Below, in pieces: positions 1 through 6,591 of a stretch of DNA of 10,353 nucleotides (positions are counted from its first letter, which is position 1; each line of letters starts with the position of its first letter). The stretch spans positions 1 through 10,353 of the forward strand of contig JABJDN010000135.1 of the NCBI GenBank assembly GCA_018665385.1, in the 5' to 3' direction. A program made the position numbers and the translations under genes. Source of the DNA: Phycisphaerae bacterium. Its GTDB lineage: Bacteria > Planctomycetota > Phycisphaerae > Phycisphaerales > SM1A02. The notes beneath the pieces were generated by a model. It searched no databases. It saw nothing but the letters and a program-made list of their open reading frames with translations, and was not told the origin of the DNA.

Positions 1-956
1 ACTTTGGTTGTCGAAACAAAGACGGTACGTTTAATGAAGATATGTTCAAAGATACTGCGCAAATTGACAACGTAAAAATGGTCGAGATAAAAGTGTCTCA
101 AGGCGCTAAGGCGGGGCATGGTGGAGTACTTCCGGGACCGAAGGTATCTGAAGAAATCGCTGAAGCTCGCGGTGTTCCGGCTGGCGTAGATTGTATTTCA
201 CCTGCGTACCACACAGCGTTCTCGACTCCAAAGGAATTGCTAGAGTTCATGGCAAAACTCCGCGACCTATCGGGCGGCAAACCAGCTGGCTTCAAGTTGT
301 GTATTGGGAAGCCAACCGAGTTTATGGGTATATGCAAAGCAATGATAGAGACGAACATCTACCCTGACTTTATTGTGATCGATGGAGGCGAAGGCGGTAC
401 TGGGGCTGGACCAATCGAATTTGTGGATCACATGGGTTCACCCTTGGTTGATGGTTTAATTTTTGCACAAAATGTTTTGGTTGGAAGTGGCGTTAGGGAC
501 AAAATGAAAGTTGCGGCTTCTGCAAAAATCACGAGTGCGTTTGAAATGGCGAGAGTGATGGCGCTTGGTGCTGACTGGTGCAACGCGGCGCGAGCGTTTA
601 TGTTCTCTGTGGGGTGTATCCAAGCAATGCGATGCCAAACGAATACATGCCCTGCTGGTGTAGCGACGCAAGACAAACGCAGGCAACGCGGGTTAGTTGT
701 GACAGATAAATCTGAGAGGGTCTTTAATTACCACCGAAACACGCTTGATGATTTAGCACAAGTTGTTGCTGCGTGTGGAATAGATCACCCAAACGAGTTA
801 ACGCCAAGTTTACTGTGCCACCGTACAAGCGCGTTGCACCATAAAACATACAAGCATTTGTTTGATTGGCTCTCGCCTAATGAGTTACTTGAAGGCACCA
901 AGGACGAGTGGTATGCAAGGCAATGGAAGAGTGCACGTTCTGAAGTCTTCTGTTAA
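1..956 (+). CDS. FMN-binding glutamate synthase family protein, 3' part (5' end outside window)
   Basis: The reading frame is open from position 3, so the gene enters from the left edge; about 317 C-terminal residues are present and the ATG at 42 is internal. The family makes glutamate from 2-oxoglutarate and ammonia or glutamine in the cytoplasm, using FMN and an iron-sulfur cluster. Visible are the SQGAKxGHGG...PGPKV segment (about 102-155), a GFKLCIGKP strand carrying the lysine expected near the FMN (about 288-311), the glycine-rich GGEGGTGAGP loop (384-413), and the cluster cysteines in C-x5-C-x4-C spacing (codons at 615, 633, 648) followed by PAGVATQ. Single-domain members of this family are common in bacteria and archaea, but whether a glutaminase domain lies upstream cannot be seen. 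The C-terminus looks intact. The TAA at 954-956 overlaps the stop of the opposite gene. Family call is firm; the exact nitrogen donor is unknown. Confidence 0.93.
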   Translation, partial: FGCRNKDGTFNEDMFKDTAQIDNVKMVEIKVSQGAKAGHGGVLPGPKVSEEIAEARGVPAGVDCISPAYHTAFSTPKELLEFMAKLRDLSGGKPAGFKLCIGKPTEFMGICKAMIETNIYPDFIVIDGGEGGTGAGPIEFVDHMGSPLVDGLIFAQNVLVGSGVRDKMKVAASAKITSAFEMARVMALGADWCNAARAFMFSVGCIQAMRCQTNTCPAGVATQDKRRQRGLVVTDKSERVFNYHRNTLDDLAQVVAACGIDHPNELTPSLLCHRTSALHHKTYKHLFDWLSPNELLEGTKDEWYARQWKSARSEVFC

Positions 957-2383
957 AAGATAAGGCTGAGAGTTTTGTAAAAGATGACTGCAAGCAGAGC
1001 ACCTGCCGGAATCGTAATAACCCAACTCAAAGCTATGTCCCGAACCGTCGATAAGTTGAGTGCGCCAATACCTCTCGCTAAACCAACGCCCAAAACAGCA
1101 CCGACAAGAGTGTGGGTAGTAGAAATTGGAAGGGCGAGCTTGGACGCAATGACGATAGTGGTTGCGGCGCCAAACTCAGCACAGAAACCGCGAGATGGTG
1201 TTAGTTCGGTAATTTTCTTTCCGACGGTTTCCATGACTCTCCAGCCATAGGTTGCAAGGCCAACAATTATGCCTACCCCGCCCAGTGCGAGCGCCCACAT
1301 GGGGACTACTGATGTTGCTGCAACTGCGCCTTGATTTATTGTCTGCACAGCTGCAGAAAGTGGGCCAATTGCATTTGCGACATCGTTTGCACCGTGGGCA
1401 AATGCAACAAAGCAGGCAGTTAGAATTTGTAAAAAGATGAAAATTCGTTCTACTTGCCTAAACTCATTGTTAGTGGAACCCAGATTAGCGCGCTTTGATG
1501 AGGTGTCTGTAAGTGAACGAGTTTCTTTAATAACAGCATCAATGGAGGCGCGTTCCTCAACGCCTGCGGAACGCCTTGCGCGATGAAGGTGCTTGAGTGC
1601 TCGCGTCATCGCCCTTGTTGTATATTGCTCGCGCGCGTGCCGTTGGTCATCAGCTGTATCATCTGTTTTATATCTTCGGAGTAAAAATACTGAAACAATT
1701 GCACCGAGCAGGCCAACACCACTTGCCACAAGAAGCGCTATTGGAAATGAAAGGTCTAGGTGTAAATGTTTTAAACCTTTAAACACCATGACAAGTGTCA
1801 TAATTGCAAGAACAATGAAAACCATATACGGCGTAAACGTACGCACTGCCTTAATCGGATCTGCTCTGTAGAACACTCTGTGCAACACAACTTGGAAAAT
1901 AATAAAACTAATTGTTCCACTCATCAATGGTGAAATAACCCAACTTGCTGCAATTTTACCAACCCCGCCCCACTCCACCGCTGAAAGTCCGCCATAGACG
2001 ACGCCAAAACCAACGATAGCACCGACAATCGAATGTGTTGTTGAAACTGGCCATCCGAAATACGACGCGATCTGTAACCACATGCCCGCCGCTAGAAGTG
2101 CCGAAAGCATACCGAGCACGAATGCTTGCGGATCCCCCTCAAACAGAACAGGGTCAACTATTCCCTTGCGGACAGTGTCTGAAACACTTGATCCAACAAA
2201 GAATGCTCCGGCAAACTCGAGTATTGCCGCCAAAATGACCGCGCGTTTAAATGTAAGTGCGCCTGAGCCCACGCTTGTTCCCATGGCGTTAGCAACATCG
2301 TTTGCACCGATATTCCAAGCCATGTAAAAGCCAAACAGTAGGGCTAAGGTCATAAGGGCTGTTGTATATTCCATCTCGTTCAT
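953..2383 (-). CDS. pit: Inorganic phosphate transporter, PiT family
   Basis: A 476-residue inner-membrane permease of the PiT family, which takes up phosphate (often as a metal-phosphate complex) with a coupling cation. The family's inverted repeat is clear: GANDVANAMG at residues 26-35 and GANDVANAIG at 331-340, each followed by a STTH motif (WPVSTTHSIVGA near 111-122; LPISTTHTLVGA near 418-429). Hydrophobic helices fill both halves. A charged, probably cytoplasmic loop at about 236-312 separates them and is rich in Arg, Asp and Glu. Length is normal. The first Met is taken as the start; a second Met three codons in (2374) is possible, and neither has a strong Shine-Dalgarno sequence. It lies 13 bp after the DUF47 gene in the same direction, so translation may be coupled. 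H+ or Na+ coupling cannot be told from the sequence. Confidence 0.95.
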   Translation of the reverse strand: MNEMEYTTALMTLALLFGFYMAWNIGANDVANAMGTSVGSGALTFKRAVILAAILEFAGAFFVGSSVSDTVRKGIVDPVLFEGDPQAFVLGMLSALLAAGMWLQIASYFGWPVSTTHSIVGAIVGFGVVYGGLSAVEWGGVGKIAASWVISPLMSGTISFIIFQVVLHRVFYRADPIKAVRTFTPYMVFIVLAIMTLVMVFKGLKHLHLDLSFPIALLVASGVGLLGAIVSVFLLRRYKTDDTADDQRHAREQYTTRAMTRALKHLHRARRSAGVEERASIDAVIKETRSLTDTSSKRANLGSTNNEFRQVERIFIFLQILTACFVAFAHGANDVANAIGPLSAAVQTINQGAVAATSVVPMWALALGGVGIIVGLATYGWRVMETVGKKITELTPSRGFCAEFGAATTIVIASKLALPISTTHTLVGAVLGVGLARGIGALNLSTVRDIALSWVITIPAGALLAVIFYKTLSLIF

Positions 2384-2396
2384 TCTTGCACTTCGC

Positions 2397-3077
2397 TCAC
2401 TTCAGTGTTAATAACATCCGAACTCGGTTCGCTAATTTTTCAGACTGGTTGCTTATTCCAGCTATATCGTGAAGCAGGCGTTGCCAAACAAAGAAATCGC
2501 CCATTGAAAGTTTGTCTTCGTGTTCCAAAACATTGCGCATGAGTTGGCGTTGCATTATGTCGCACTCGTGCTCAGCGTGTGCCACCTCGTCAATCATTTT
2601 ATCAACACGGCTTGCTTCTGTTCCCCCAAAACCCGACTCTATCAACGCATCAAGTTCACGCATCACTTGAAGTACACTTTGAAATGCACCTACGTTACCT
2701 TCTATGTATGCCTTCAAATCTACTGACAAACCAGATATAACTTTGACGGGTCGAATGCTCATCAGCACGGCGATATCTTCGCTCTTGTCTGCAATACTAT
2801 CTTGCAAACTTAAAATTTCTAAGAGTTGTCCGCGGTCAATTGCCATAAATAAACCGCGAGGCAGGTTGTTGCGTATATCGTTTTTTACTAAATCCGCTTT
2901 GTGTTCAAGTAGCGAGATTGCTCTTGCTTCTTCGTTCACGTCGAACTCTTCGCCGGCGCAAATACGGTCGAGTAATGTTACTGTTGCTTGAACGCAATCA
3001 GAAATTTTATCGAGGTGCAATTGAAGTGGGACAAATGGTGATCGACCAAACAAGCGGGCCATTGCATTTACAGGCAT
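2397..3077 (-). CDS. DUF47 / TIGR00153-type PhoU-like protein, Pit accessory
   Basis: A 226-residue, almost entirely helical soluble protein of the PhoU-like DUF47 family. These proteins are typically encoded next to pit genes and are thought to modulate the permease, acting at the cytoplasmic side of the inner membrane. It opens with MPVN...LFGRSPFVPLQLH, a typical family start, followed by helices with PhoU-like E-x3-D acidic motifs (E58/D62; E169/D173) that could bind metal, and the segment NLPRGLFMAIDR at about 71-82. Length matches the family. The start has a good ribosome binding site, AGGAG at 3087-3091, nine bases ahead of the ATG. It sits 40 bp after the porin gene and 13 bp before pit, all co-directional, with no terminator between them. 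Family assignment is strong; the effect on transport is inferred from the family and the neighbourhood. Confidence 0.93.
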   Translation of the reverse strand: MPVNAMARLFGRSPFVPLQLHLDKISDCVQATVTLLDRICAGEEFDVNEEARAISLLEHKADLVKNDIRNNLPRGLFMAIDRGQLLEILSLQDSIADKSEDIAVLMSIRPVKVISGLSVDLKAYIEGNVGAFQSVLQVMRELDALIESGFGGTEASRVDKMIDEVAHAEHECDIMQRQLMRNVLEHEDKLSMGDFFVWQRLLHDIAGISNQSEKLANRVRMLLTLK

Positions 3078-3117
3078 AAAAGAAATCTCCTAAAGCGTGA
3101 GCAGGTGTGTAACAGAA

Positions 3118-4494
3118 TCAGAATAATAGTTGCAATTGGGTTCTCAAGAGCATTTGGTCCTCGTTTGAGCCTACGTCGCCCCTCCAACCGTTCCCTGTAC
3201 TGTCCCAATCTGCAGAAGCAATGCCGGTTCCGGTTCCTGCAGCAAGACTTTTTCCTGCCCAGGCTATATCAGTTGTCCATTTCAACGTATTACTATCAGC
3301 AGAAGGCCAGTAATTGAAGCCGACGCGCATTGCGTCCATTGAATTGCTGCCGTTTACCCACGACGCGCCAGTTATGGTGCCGTTTTGGTATTGACCAAAT
3401 ATTTCCACATTTGGATTCAACATGAAACCTGACTGGATAAGCCAGCCATCGGAGTCTTGTTCGCCAATGTTATTAAACCCTTTGCCAGTTGCTGAGGTGT
3501 AATAGCCAAACAGATTCCAGCCATCGCCGCGCCACGAGGCGTCTACAGTCCAGCCACTGCTAGAAAAAGCAATGGCATTCCCGTATTCAATGCCGTTCGC
3601 GTTGGTGTTTGATTGAAGATCAAATGTTTGGTACGCAACGCCAAGTAGTACGCCGCTCTTAGCGCCATCTTTTGATGTTTGGTAATCAAAATCTTTCCAG
3701 TCGGCGGCGCCAAAACGAAACTCGCTCCTTGCTGTCCAAGAGTTCACCGAACTTCGCGTCTGCAATTGCGTGGTGTTTGATTGGTTCGGACCATCCGTAT
3801 ATTGCACAACAATTTTTACGTCGTCGCCCCTCCACCCCAATTCAAGCCCCTGCGTCCAACCATACGCAAACGCGTTGTTCAGCATCGATCGCTCAACTGT
3901 AAGCTGTTTGCTTGATGAAACAATATCTTCTCGAAGGAAGTTTGTTTTGAATTGTCCAAACTTGAACCAAGAATCATTATCGAATTTCTTTTGTATGTAC
4001 GCATCTTCCGTGTTTGACCCACCCCCGCGACCCCAGGTAGTAGAAATTTTATAATTCCACGTAGGGTCAATAACGTGGCCAGAAAACTTTACTTTAGTCC
4101 TTCGCATTTCAAATCCATGTTGCGAAAGTTGGCTTTCTGCATTGTTGTATGACCAGCGAGCTTGAATTTGCCCGTTTATTTTTAAGCTCCAGTTTCCATC
4201 AGCGGACTGTAAAAAAGCACCACCATCGTACCCGGCAAGTGTTGTCCTGCCTTGCAAGTTTGCTCTATCTTCTGCGTCTTTAAAAACGTCTTGCACTAGA
4301 GTATGAATCTCTTCTACGCGCTGTTTTGCAATCCAGTCTGTACTCTGTTCGTTTCTCAATTCTGAAACCTCTTCTCGAAGCTCATGAACCATTTTTTGCA
4401 ATGTTTGAATTTGTTCTTCTGACCCAGCTTTTGACCCTGTTTCCGGTCCAAACTGTGCTACCAAAAATACCAATGCGACTATAGATATGCTCAT
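3118..4494 (-). CDS. Outer-membrane porin, OprO/OprP (phosphate-selective porin) family
   Basis: A porin of about 458 residues. Numbered from the upstream in-frame Met at 4500, there is a short hydrophobic signal peptide (to about residue 16), a Glu/Arg-rich heptad segment (about 28-52) that should form a coiled coil, a conserved linker with YDGGAFLQSADGNW (91-104), and a beta-barrel with alternating aromatic and polar strands. The barrel holds family landmarks FEMRR (130-134), FSGHV, EDAYIQKKF (165-173), FGQFKTNFLRE (181-191) and VERSM (202-206), and ends in a terminal Phe as outer-membrane proteins do. The start at 4494 is chosen because AAGGAGA (4501-4507) is six bases from it but touches the alternative ATG at 4500. 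Transcribed ahead of DUF47 and pit. OprP and OprO pass phosphate or polyphosphate, but this family has diversified; phosphate as substrate is inferred mainly from the neighbours. Confidence 0.88.
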   Translation of the reverse strand: MSISIVALVFLVAQFGPETGSKAGSEEQIQTLQKMVHELREEVSELRNEQSTDWIAKQRVEEIHTLVQDVFKDAEDRANLQGRTTLAGYDGGAFLQSADGNWSLKINGQIQARWSYNNAESQLSQHGFEMRRTKVKFSGHVIDPTWNYKISTTWGRGGGSNTEDAYIQKKFDNDSWFKFGQFKTNFLREDIVSSSKQLTVERSMLNNAFAYGWTQGLELGWRGDDVKIVVQYTDGPNQSNTTQLQTRSSVNSWTARSEFRFGAADWKDFDYQTSKDGAKSGVLLGVAYQTFDLQSNTNANGIEYGNAIAFSSSGWTVDASWRGDGWNLFGYYTSATGKGFNNIGEQDSDGWLIQSGFMLNPNVEIFGQYQNGTITGASWVNGSNSMDAMRVGFNYWPSADSNTLKWTTDIAWAGKSLAAGTGTGIASADWDSTGNGWRGDVGSNEDQMLLRTQLQLLF

Positions 4495-4500
4495 GTACAT

Positions 4501-4507
4501 TCTCCTT
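4501..4507 (-). promoter_or_regulatory. Shine-Dalgarno of the porin gene (decides the start)
   Basis: On the minus strand the sequence reads AAGGAGA ATG TAC ATG. The anti-Shine-Dalgarno match abuts the first ATG (4500) with no spacer but stands six bases from the second ATG (4494). The second is therefore the likely initiation codon, and it still leaves a complete signal peptide. Confidence 0.75.
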
Positions 4508-4532
4508 GTATTAGTCGCGCGAAGAGTAACAA

Positions 4533-4591
4533 ATATGTTGGTGTATTACCTGTCGACTGCGGGTCTATTTATAAATATGTGAGATATGTTG
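4533..4591. repeat. Three ATATGT-core short repeats upstream of the porin
   Basis: On the plus strand ATATGTTG occurs at 4533-4540 and again at 4584-4591, with a related ATATGTGA at 4575-4582. The offsets are 42 and 9 bp. All lie in the divergent control region between the porin and the tRNA, one overlapping the proposed porin -10. They could be half-sites for a regulator. The DNA here is AT-rich, so chance is a real alternative, and they do not match the E. coli PhoB box (CTGTCAT repeats). Confidence 0.25.
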
Positions 4592-4602
4592 CGGCATTGC
4601 AA
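4574..4602 (-). promoter_or_regulatory. Candidate sigma70-type promoter of the porin-DUF47-pit cluster
   Basis: On the minus strand TTGCAA (4602-4597) is followed after 17 bp by CATATT (4579-4574), each matching four of six consensus bases. This predicts a leader of about 70 bases before the porin start. The score is modest and the region is AT-rich, so this is only a candidate. Confidence 0.3.
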
Positions 4603-4617
4603 AAAGGGCTGTATCCT
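4589..4617 (+). promoter_or_regulatory. Candidate sigma70-type promoter of tRNA-Cys
   Basis: TTGCGG (4589-4594) and TATCCT (4612-4617) are 17 bp apart and end about 18 bp before the mature tRNA, a normal distance for a short precursor leader. It overlaps the proposed divergent porin promoter, so the two could interfere. Consensus match is partial (three and four of six). Confidence 0.35.
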
Positions 4618-4635
4618 GTCCAAACGAGCTCCCAT

Positions 4636-4709
4636 GGCCGAGTGCCCAAGTGGACTAAGGGAACGGATTGCAAATCCGTGATTCGTGGGTTCGAATCCCA
4701 CCTCGGCCT
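4636..4709 (+). tRNA. tRNA-Cys (anticodon GCA)
   Basis: A full cloverleaf can be folded. The acceptor stem GGCCGAG/CTCGGCC has seven perfect pairs. The D stem has three pairs (4645-4647 with 4659-4661) around a GTGG-containing loop. The anticodon stem ACGGA/TCCGT encloses the loop TTGCAAA with anticodon GCA at 4670-4672. The variable region is five bases, and the T arm GTGGG/CCCAC encloses TTCGAAT. The base after the acceptor is T (4709), the U73 discriminator that is a known identity element of tRNA-Cys. No CCA is encoded, so it must be added by the nucleotidyltransferase. It reads UGC and UGU codons. Confidence 0.97.
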
Positions 4710-4710
4710 T

Positions 4711-4746
4711 AAAAAATGCCCCTGACAACTGTCGGGGGCATTTTTA
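4711..4746. terminator. Bidirectional intrinsic terminator
   Basis: TGCCCCTGAC (4717-4726) pairs with GTCGGGGGCA (4731-4740) through ten pairs, one of them a T-G wobble, around the loop AACT. An A-run (4711-4716) and a T-run (4741-4745) flank it and can extend the stem. It follows the tRNA directly on the plus strand. On the minus strand the hairpin is followed by a T-run about 68 bp after the stop of the CsgG-like gene, so it can end both transcripts. Confidence 0.88.
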
Positions 4747-4813
4747 AAGACTAGAGCAATGTGGGGCGCTGCGACGTAGATGGAGGGTCTGGTACAGGTG
4801 TACCGGGCCCTAT

Positions 4814-5695
4814 TCATTCAGAACTGAGTTGTGTAGGCAGCGGTGATTTCGAAAGTGTTGCGCCAGTTACATTTTCGTAGTCCGCTGGAACGGAAAGAAG
4901 CCAGCCTGTGCTTCTGCCAAAAAAGTGGTGCTCAACACGCAGACGCAGTGGTCTGCCTAAATCATCATCTAAAGAAGTAAACTCACCGTGTACACGATCC
5001 ATAGAGCCAACATAGTAAATACCACCCTCGTCAAGCAAGTCGCCGCCTGCAAGGCCTACTTCTCTGCTTCCAACCTGGTACGAAGTTATCTCTACGATTC
5101 CTGGCGTAGAACCACGAAGGGTTGCTAGCTGGCTGACAGCGTCGTCAATAACTGCTGTCGATGCTTCGCCGAGAGGAGTAGACCAAAATAGATACGATCC
5201 AAACTGCAACGAGCCATACTGGTCAGTTTCTGCGTCCCCTGCTGACACCGTCGCAACAAGTTGGTCGGAATACACAATTCTGCCCGTCCGAAGGTCGGTT
5301 GCGGTTACGTCAAGTGCCACGATGGCGTCGTTTGCCTCAGAAAACCAACTCATGCGACGCACACTTTCTGGCGCCTCGCTTGAATGCATAAAATCTGTGA
5401 TGACCGCCGATACTCCGAACGATGAAAATGCATTTTCTGCCTGATGAAGGCCCTGCGCAACTTCATACTTGCCTGTTTTCAAAAGCGCTCGACGAAATGC
5501 TTTTTGCATCTCCGGGCCCACGTGAGACCAAGAAGAACCAACTGCTGAGCCTACTGTAAAGGGTTCAATATAGACGGTTGGCTTTTGGGCAGCGTCTGCC
5601 CCAGTAGCACCACTCCCTGGTGCTGAATTGTAGGTCCATGGATTTGAAGCACAGCTCGCTAGGGTTAAAAACAATAATACAACGACATTTCGCAT
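4814..5695 (-). CDS. CsgG-like outer-membrane-type lipoprotein
   Basis: A 293-residue predicted lipoprotein. MRNVVVLLFLTLASC is a short type II signal peptide with lipobox L-A-S-C, giving Cys15 as the lipidated residue. This is why the start at 5695 is preferred over the more upstream in-frame Met at 5788, which would bury the signal and overlap the divergent gene. Residues about 38-192 resemble the CsgG fold family: a YIEPF strand, a central helix with a short FGVSAVITDFM strand, VALDVTATDLRTGRIVYSD (127-145), and an acidic helix near 175-192 containing AVIDDAV. About 90 further residues (200-290), with a GG-DLLDEGGIYYVGS turn, form an extra beta-rich domain. CsgG itself is the curli secretion pore; many distant relatives only have the fold. 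No CsgE, CsgF or curlin gene is seen nearby. No clear Shine-Dalgarno sequence. Lipoprotein call firm; CsgG kinship likely, function unknown. Confidence 0.72.
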   Translation of the reverse strand: MRNVVVLLFLTLASCASNPWTYNSAPGSGATGADAAQKPTVYIEPFTVGSAVGSSWSHVGPEMQKAFRRALLKTGKYEVAQGLHQAENAFSSFGVSAVITDFMHSSEAPESVRRMSWFSEANDAIVALDVTATDLRTGRIVYSDQLVATVSAGDAETDQYGSLQFGSYLFWSTPLGEASTAVIDDAVSQLATLRGSTPGIVEITSYQVGSREVGLAGGDLLDEGGIYYVGSMDRVHGEFTSLDDDLGRPLRLRVEHHFFGRSTGWLLSVPADYENVTGATLSKSPLPTQLSSE

Positions 5696-5737
5696 AGTAC
5701 AGGTATCGACCAAAACGGTAGTGGAACATGGAATTTT

Positions 5738-5752
5738 GGGTACCATGTACCC
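5738..5752. repeat. Perfect inverted repeat GGGTAC-CAT-GTACCC
   Basis: Six-base arms around a three-base centre lie in the space between the divergent starts, four bases ahead of the preferred ATG (5757) and covering an alternative ATG (5745). It could be an operator half-site pair or a small hairpin that masks the start. The arms contain the palindrome GTAC, which raises the chance of coincidence. Confidence 0.35.
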
Positions 5753-5756
5753 GCAT

Positions 5757-6554
5757 ATGAAATTATTAGCACTTATATCCCTCCTCATCAGCGCTAGTCT
5801 GCTTCATGCGCAAGATGCTGCAAAAAACCGTGTCCCCCTGTTACGGGAAGGTACTCAGATTGTTGAGGCCGAAGGGCAGTTGTCACGCAAAAATGCCAAT
5901 GACCCCATACGTATTACAATCAATCGCTCCAGTGGCACTCAGCAAGACTCGTGCATTGTGCTTCCGAATAAACGGTTAGCTGAAATGGAGTTAACAAACG
6001 TAGAAAACCCAGAGAGTACGTTTCGGGTTTCAGGGGATGTTTTTGTATACGGTGAGCATAATTACCTTCTCGTACGAGAAGCTGTCGTTCTAGCTAAACA
6101 TGCAGAACGGAACCATCCAACATCGGTGCCGCTAGACCCTACGAGTGAATCACTTGAAGTGGGTGATTTTGATGACTCGATTTCAGATATTGTAAAAGAC
6201 TTAGAAGACGCAACAGGGTCACTCGTGCGTTCAATTCGAATGGCTTCAGACAAGCCTGTAGCGAAATCGGCTGTACTAGAAGGTTTAAAAATTACATCAA
6301 GGCGTTGCCACCTTGTTCGAAACGATGCAGGTGCATGGATTGCGGTCTTTGTCTCTGACAGCACCGGATTAAGCGATCCGCCTTGTACATTATTGCCAAG
6401 CGTTGCCTTTGGAAAACTAACTTTGTGGATGCGTACGCAAAACCCATCTACACCCGTATTGTTGTCGGGCGAAGTGTGTAATTACAACGGGCATGGTTTT
6501 TTGCTTGTTCGTTCTTGGCGTGCGGTGCACGAATCTGATCGCCTCGACAGATAG
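5757..6554 (+). CDS. Secreted protein with two tandem related domains, function unknown
   Basis: A protein of about 265 residues. MKLLALISLLISASLLHA is a Sec signal peptide with probable cleavage before QD, so the mature protein is exported. In-frame Mets at 5721 and 5745 are alternatives; none has a clear Shine-Dalgarno sequence. The mature part is an internal duplication. Repeat 1 (about 27-109) has LREGTQI...CIVLPNKRL...STFRVSGDVFVYGEHNYLLVRE; repeat 2 (about 175-255) has LEGLKI...CTLLPSVAF...STPVLLSGEVCNYNGHGFLLVRS. The shared pattern is a C-x-LLP turn, a long helix or strand, then a SG-x-V...YNGHxxLLVR strand pair, suggesting two small beta-barrels. An acidic linker with a helix (about 130-170) joins them. 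Each repeat has a Cys before the LP motif (66, 210). I recognise no enzyme family or catalytic motif. It is divergent from the CsgG-like lipoprotein and convergent with the isomerase. Confidence 0.75.
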   Translation: MKLLALISLLISASLLHAQDAAKNRVPLLREGTQIVEAEGQLSRKNANDPIRITINRSSGTQQDSCIVLPNKRLAEMELTNVENPESTFRVSGDVFVYGEHNYLLVREAVVLAKHAERNHPTSVPLDPTSESLEVGDFDDSISDIVKDLEDATGSLVRSIRMASDKPVAKSAVLEGLKITSRRCHLVRNDAGAWIAVFVSDSTGLSDPPCTLLPSVAFGKLTLWMRTQNPSTPVLLSGEVCNYNGHGFLLVRSWRAVHESDRLDR

Positions 6555-6591
6555 CTCGTCATATAACTAGATAGAAAACCAGACAGATACC

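Noticed and set aside
1..956. Truncated or broken glutamate synthase gene
   Set aside because: The frame is open through the left edge with family-like sequence before the first ATG, so it is cut by the window and not damaged.
4550..4620. Pho box near the porin (CTGTC at 4550-4554 and 4616-4620)
   Set aside because: The two matches are 66 bp apart; a PhoB site needs tandem 7-bp repeats about 11 bp apart. Nothing of that form is visible.
4791..4804. Inverted repeat GGTAC-AGGT-GTACC just after the lipoprotein stop
   Set aside because: The five-base arms, based on the self-complementary GTAC, lack a T-run and are far weaker than the hairpin at 4711-4746; probably chance.
4546..4817. Two overlapping leftward open frames with reading EVGFEPTNHGFAIRS and WDSNPRITDLQSVPLV
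   Set aside because: These are translations of the antisense strand of tRNA-Cys, a well-known false gene pattern; the tRNA and its terminator explain the sequence.
4814..5695. Curli secretion locus
   Set aside because: Only a CsgG-like protein is present; no curlin repeats, CsgE or CsgF candidates are found in the neighbouring genes.
5696..5788. Longer N-terminus for the CsgG-like lipoprotein (start at 5788)
   Set aside because: It would place 31 polar residues before an evident lipoprotein signal peptide and overlap the start and signal peptide of the divergent gene.
6546..6589. Direct repeat GACAGATA (6546-6553 and 6582-6589) between convergent genes
   Set aside because: Eight bases at one pair of sites without other structure is compatible with chance, and no hairpin or mobile-element end accompanies it.
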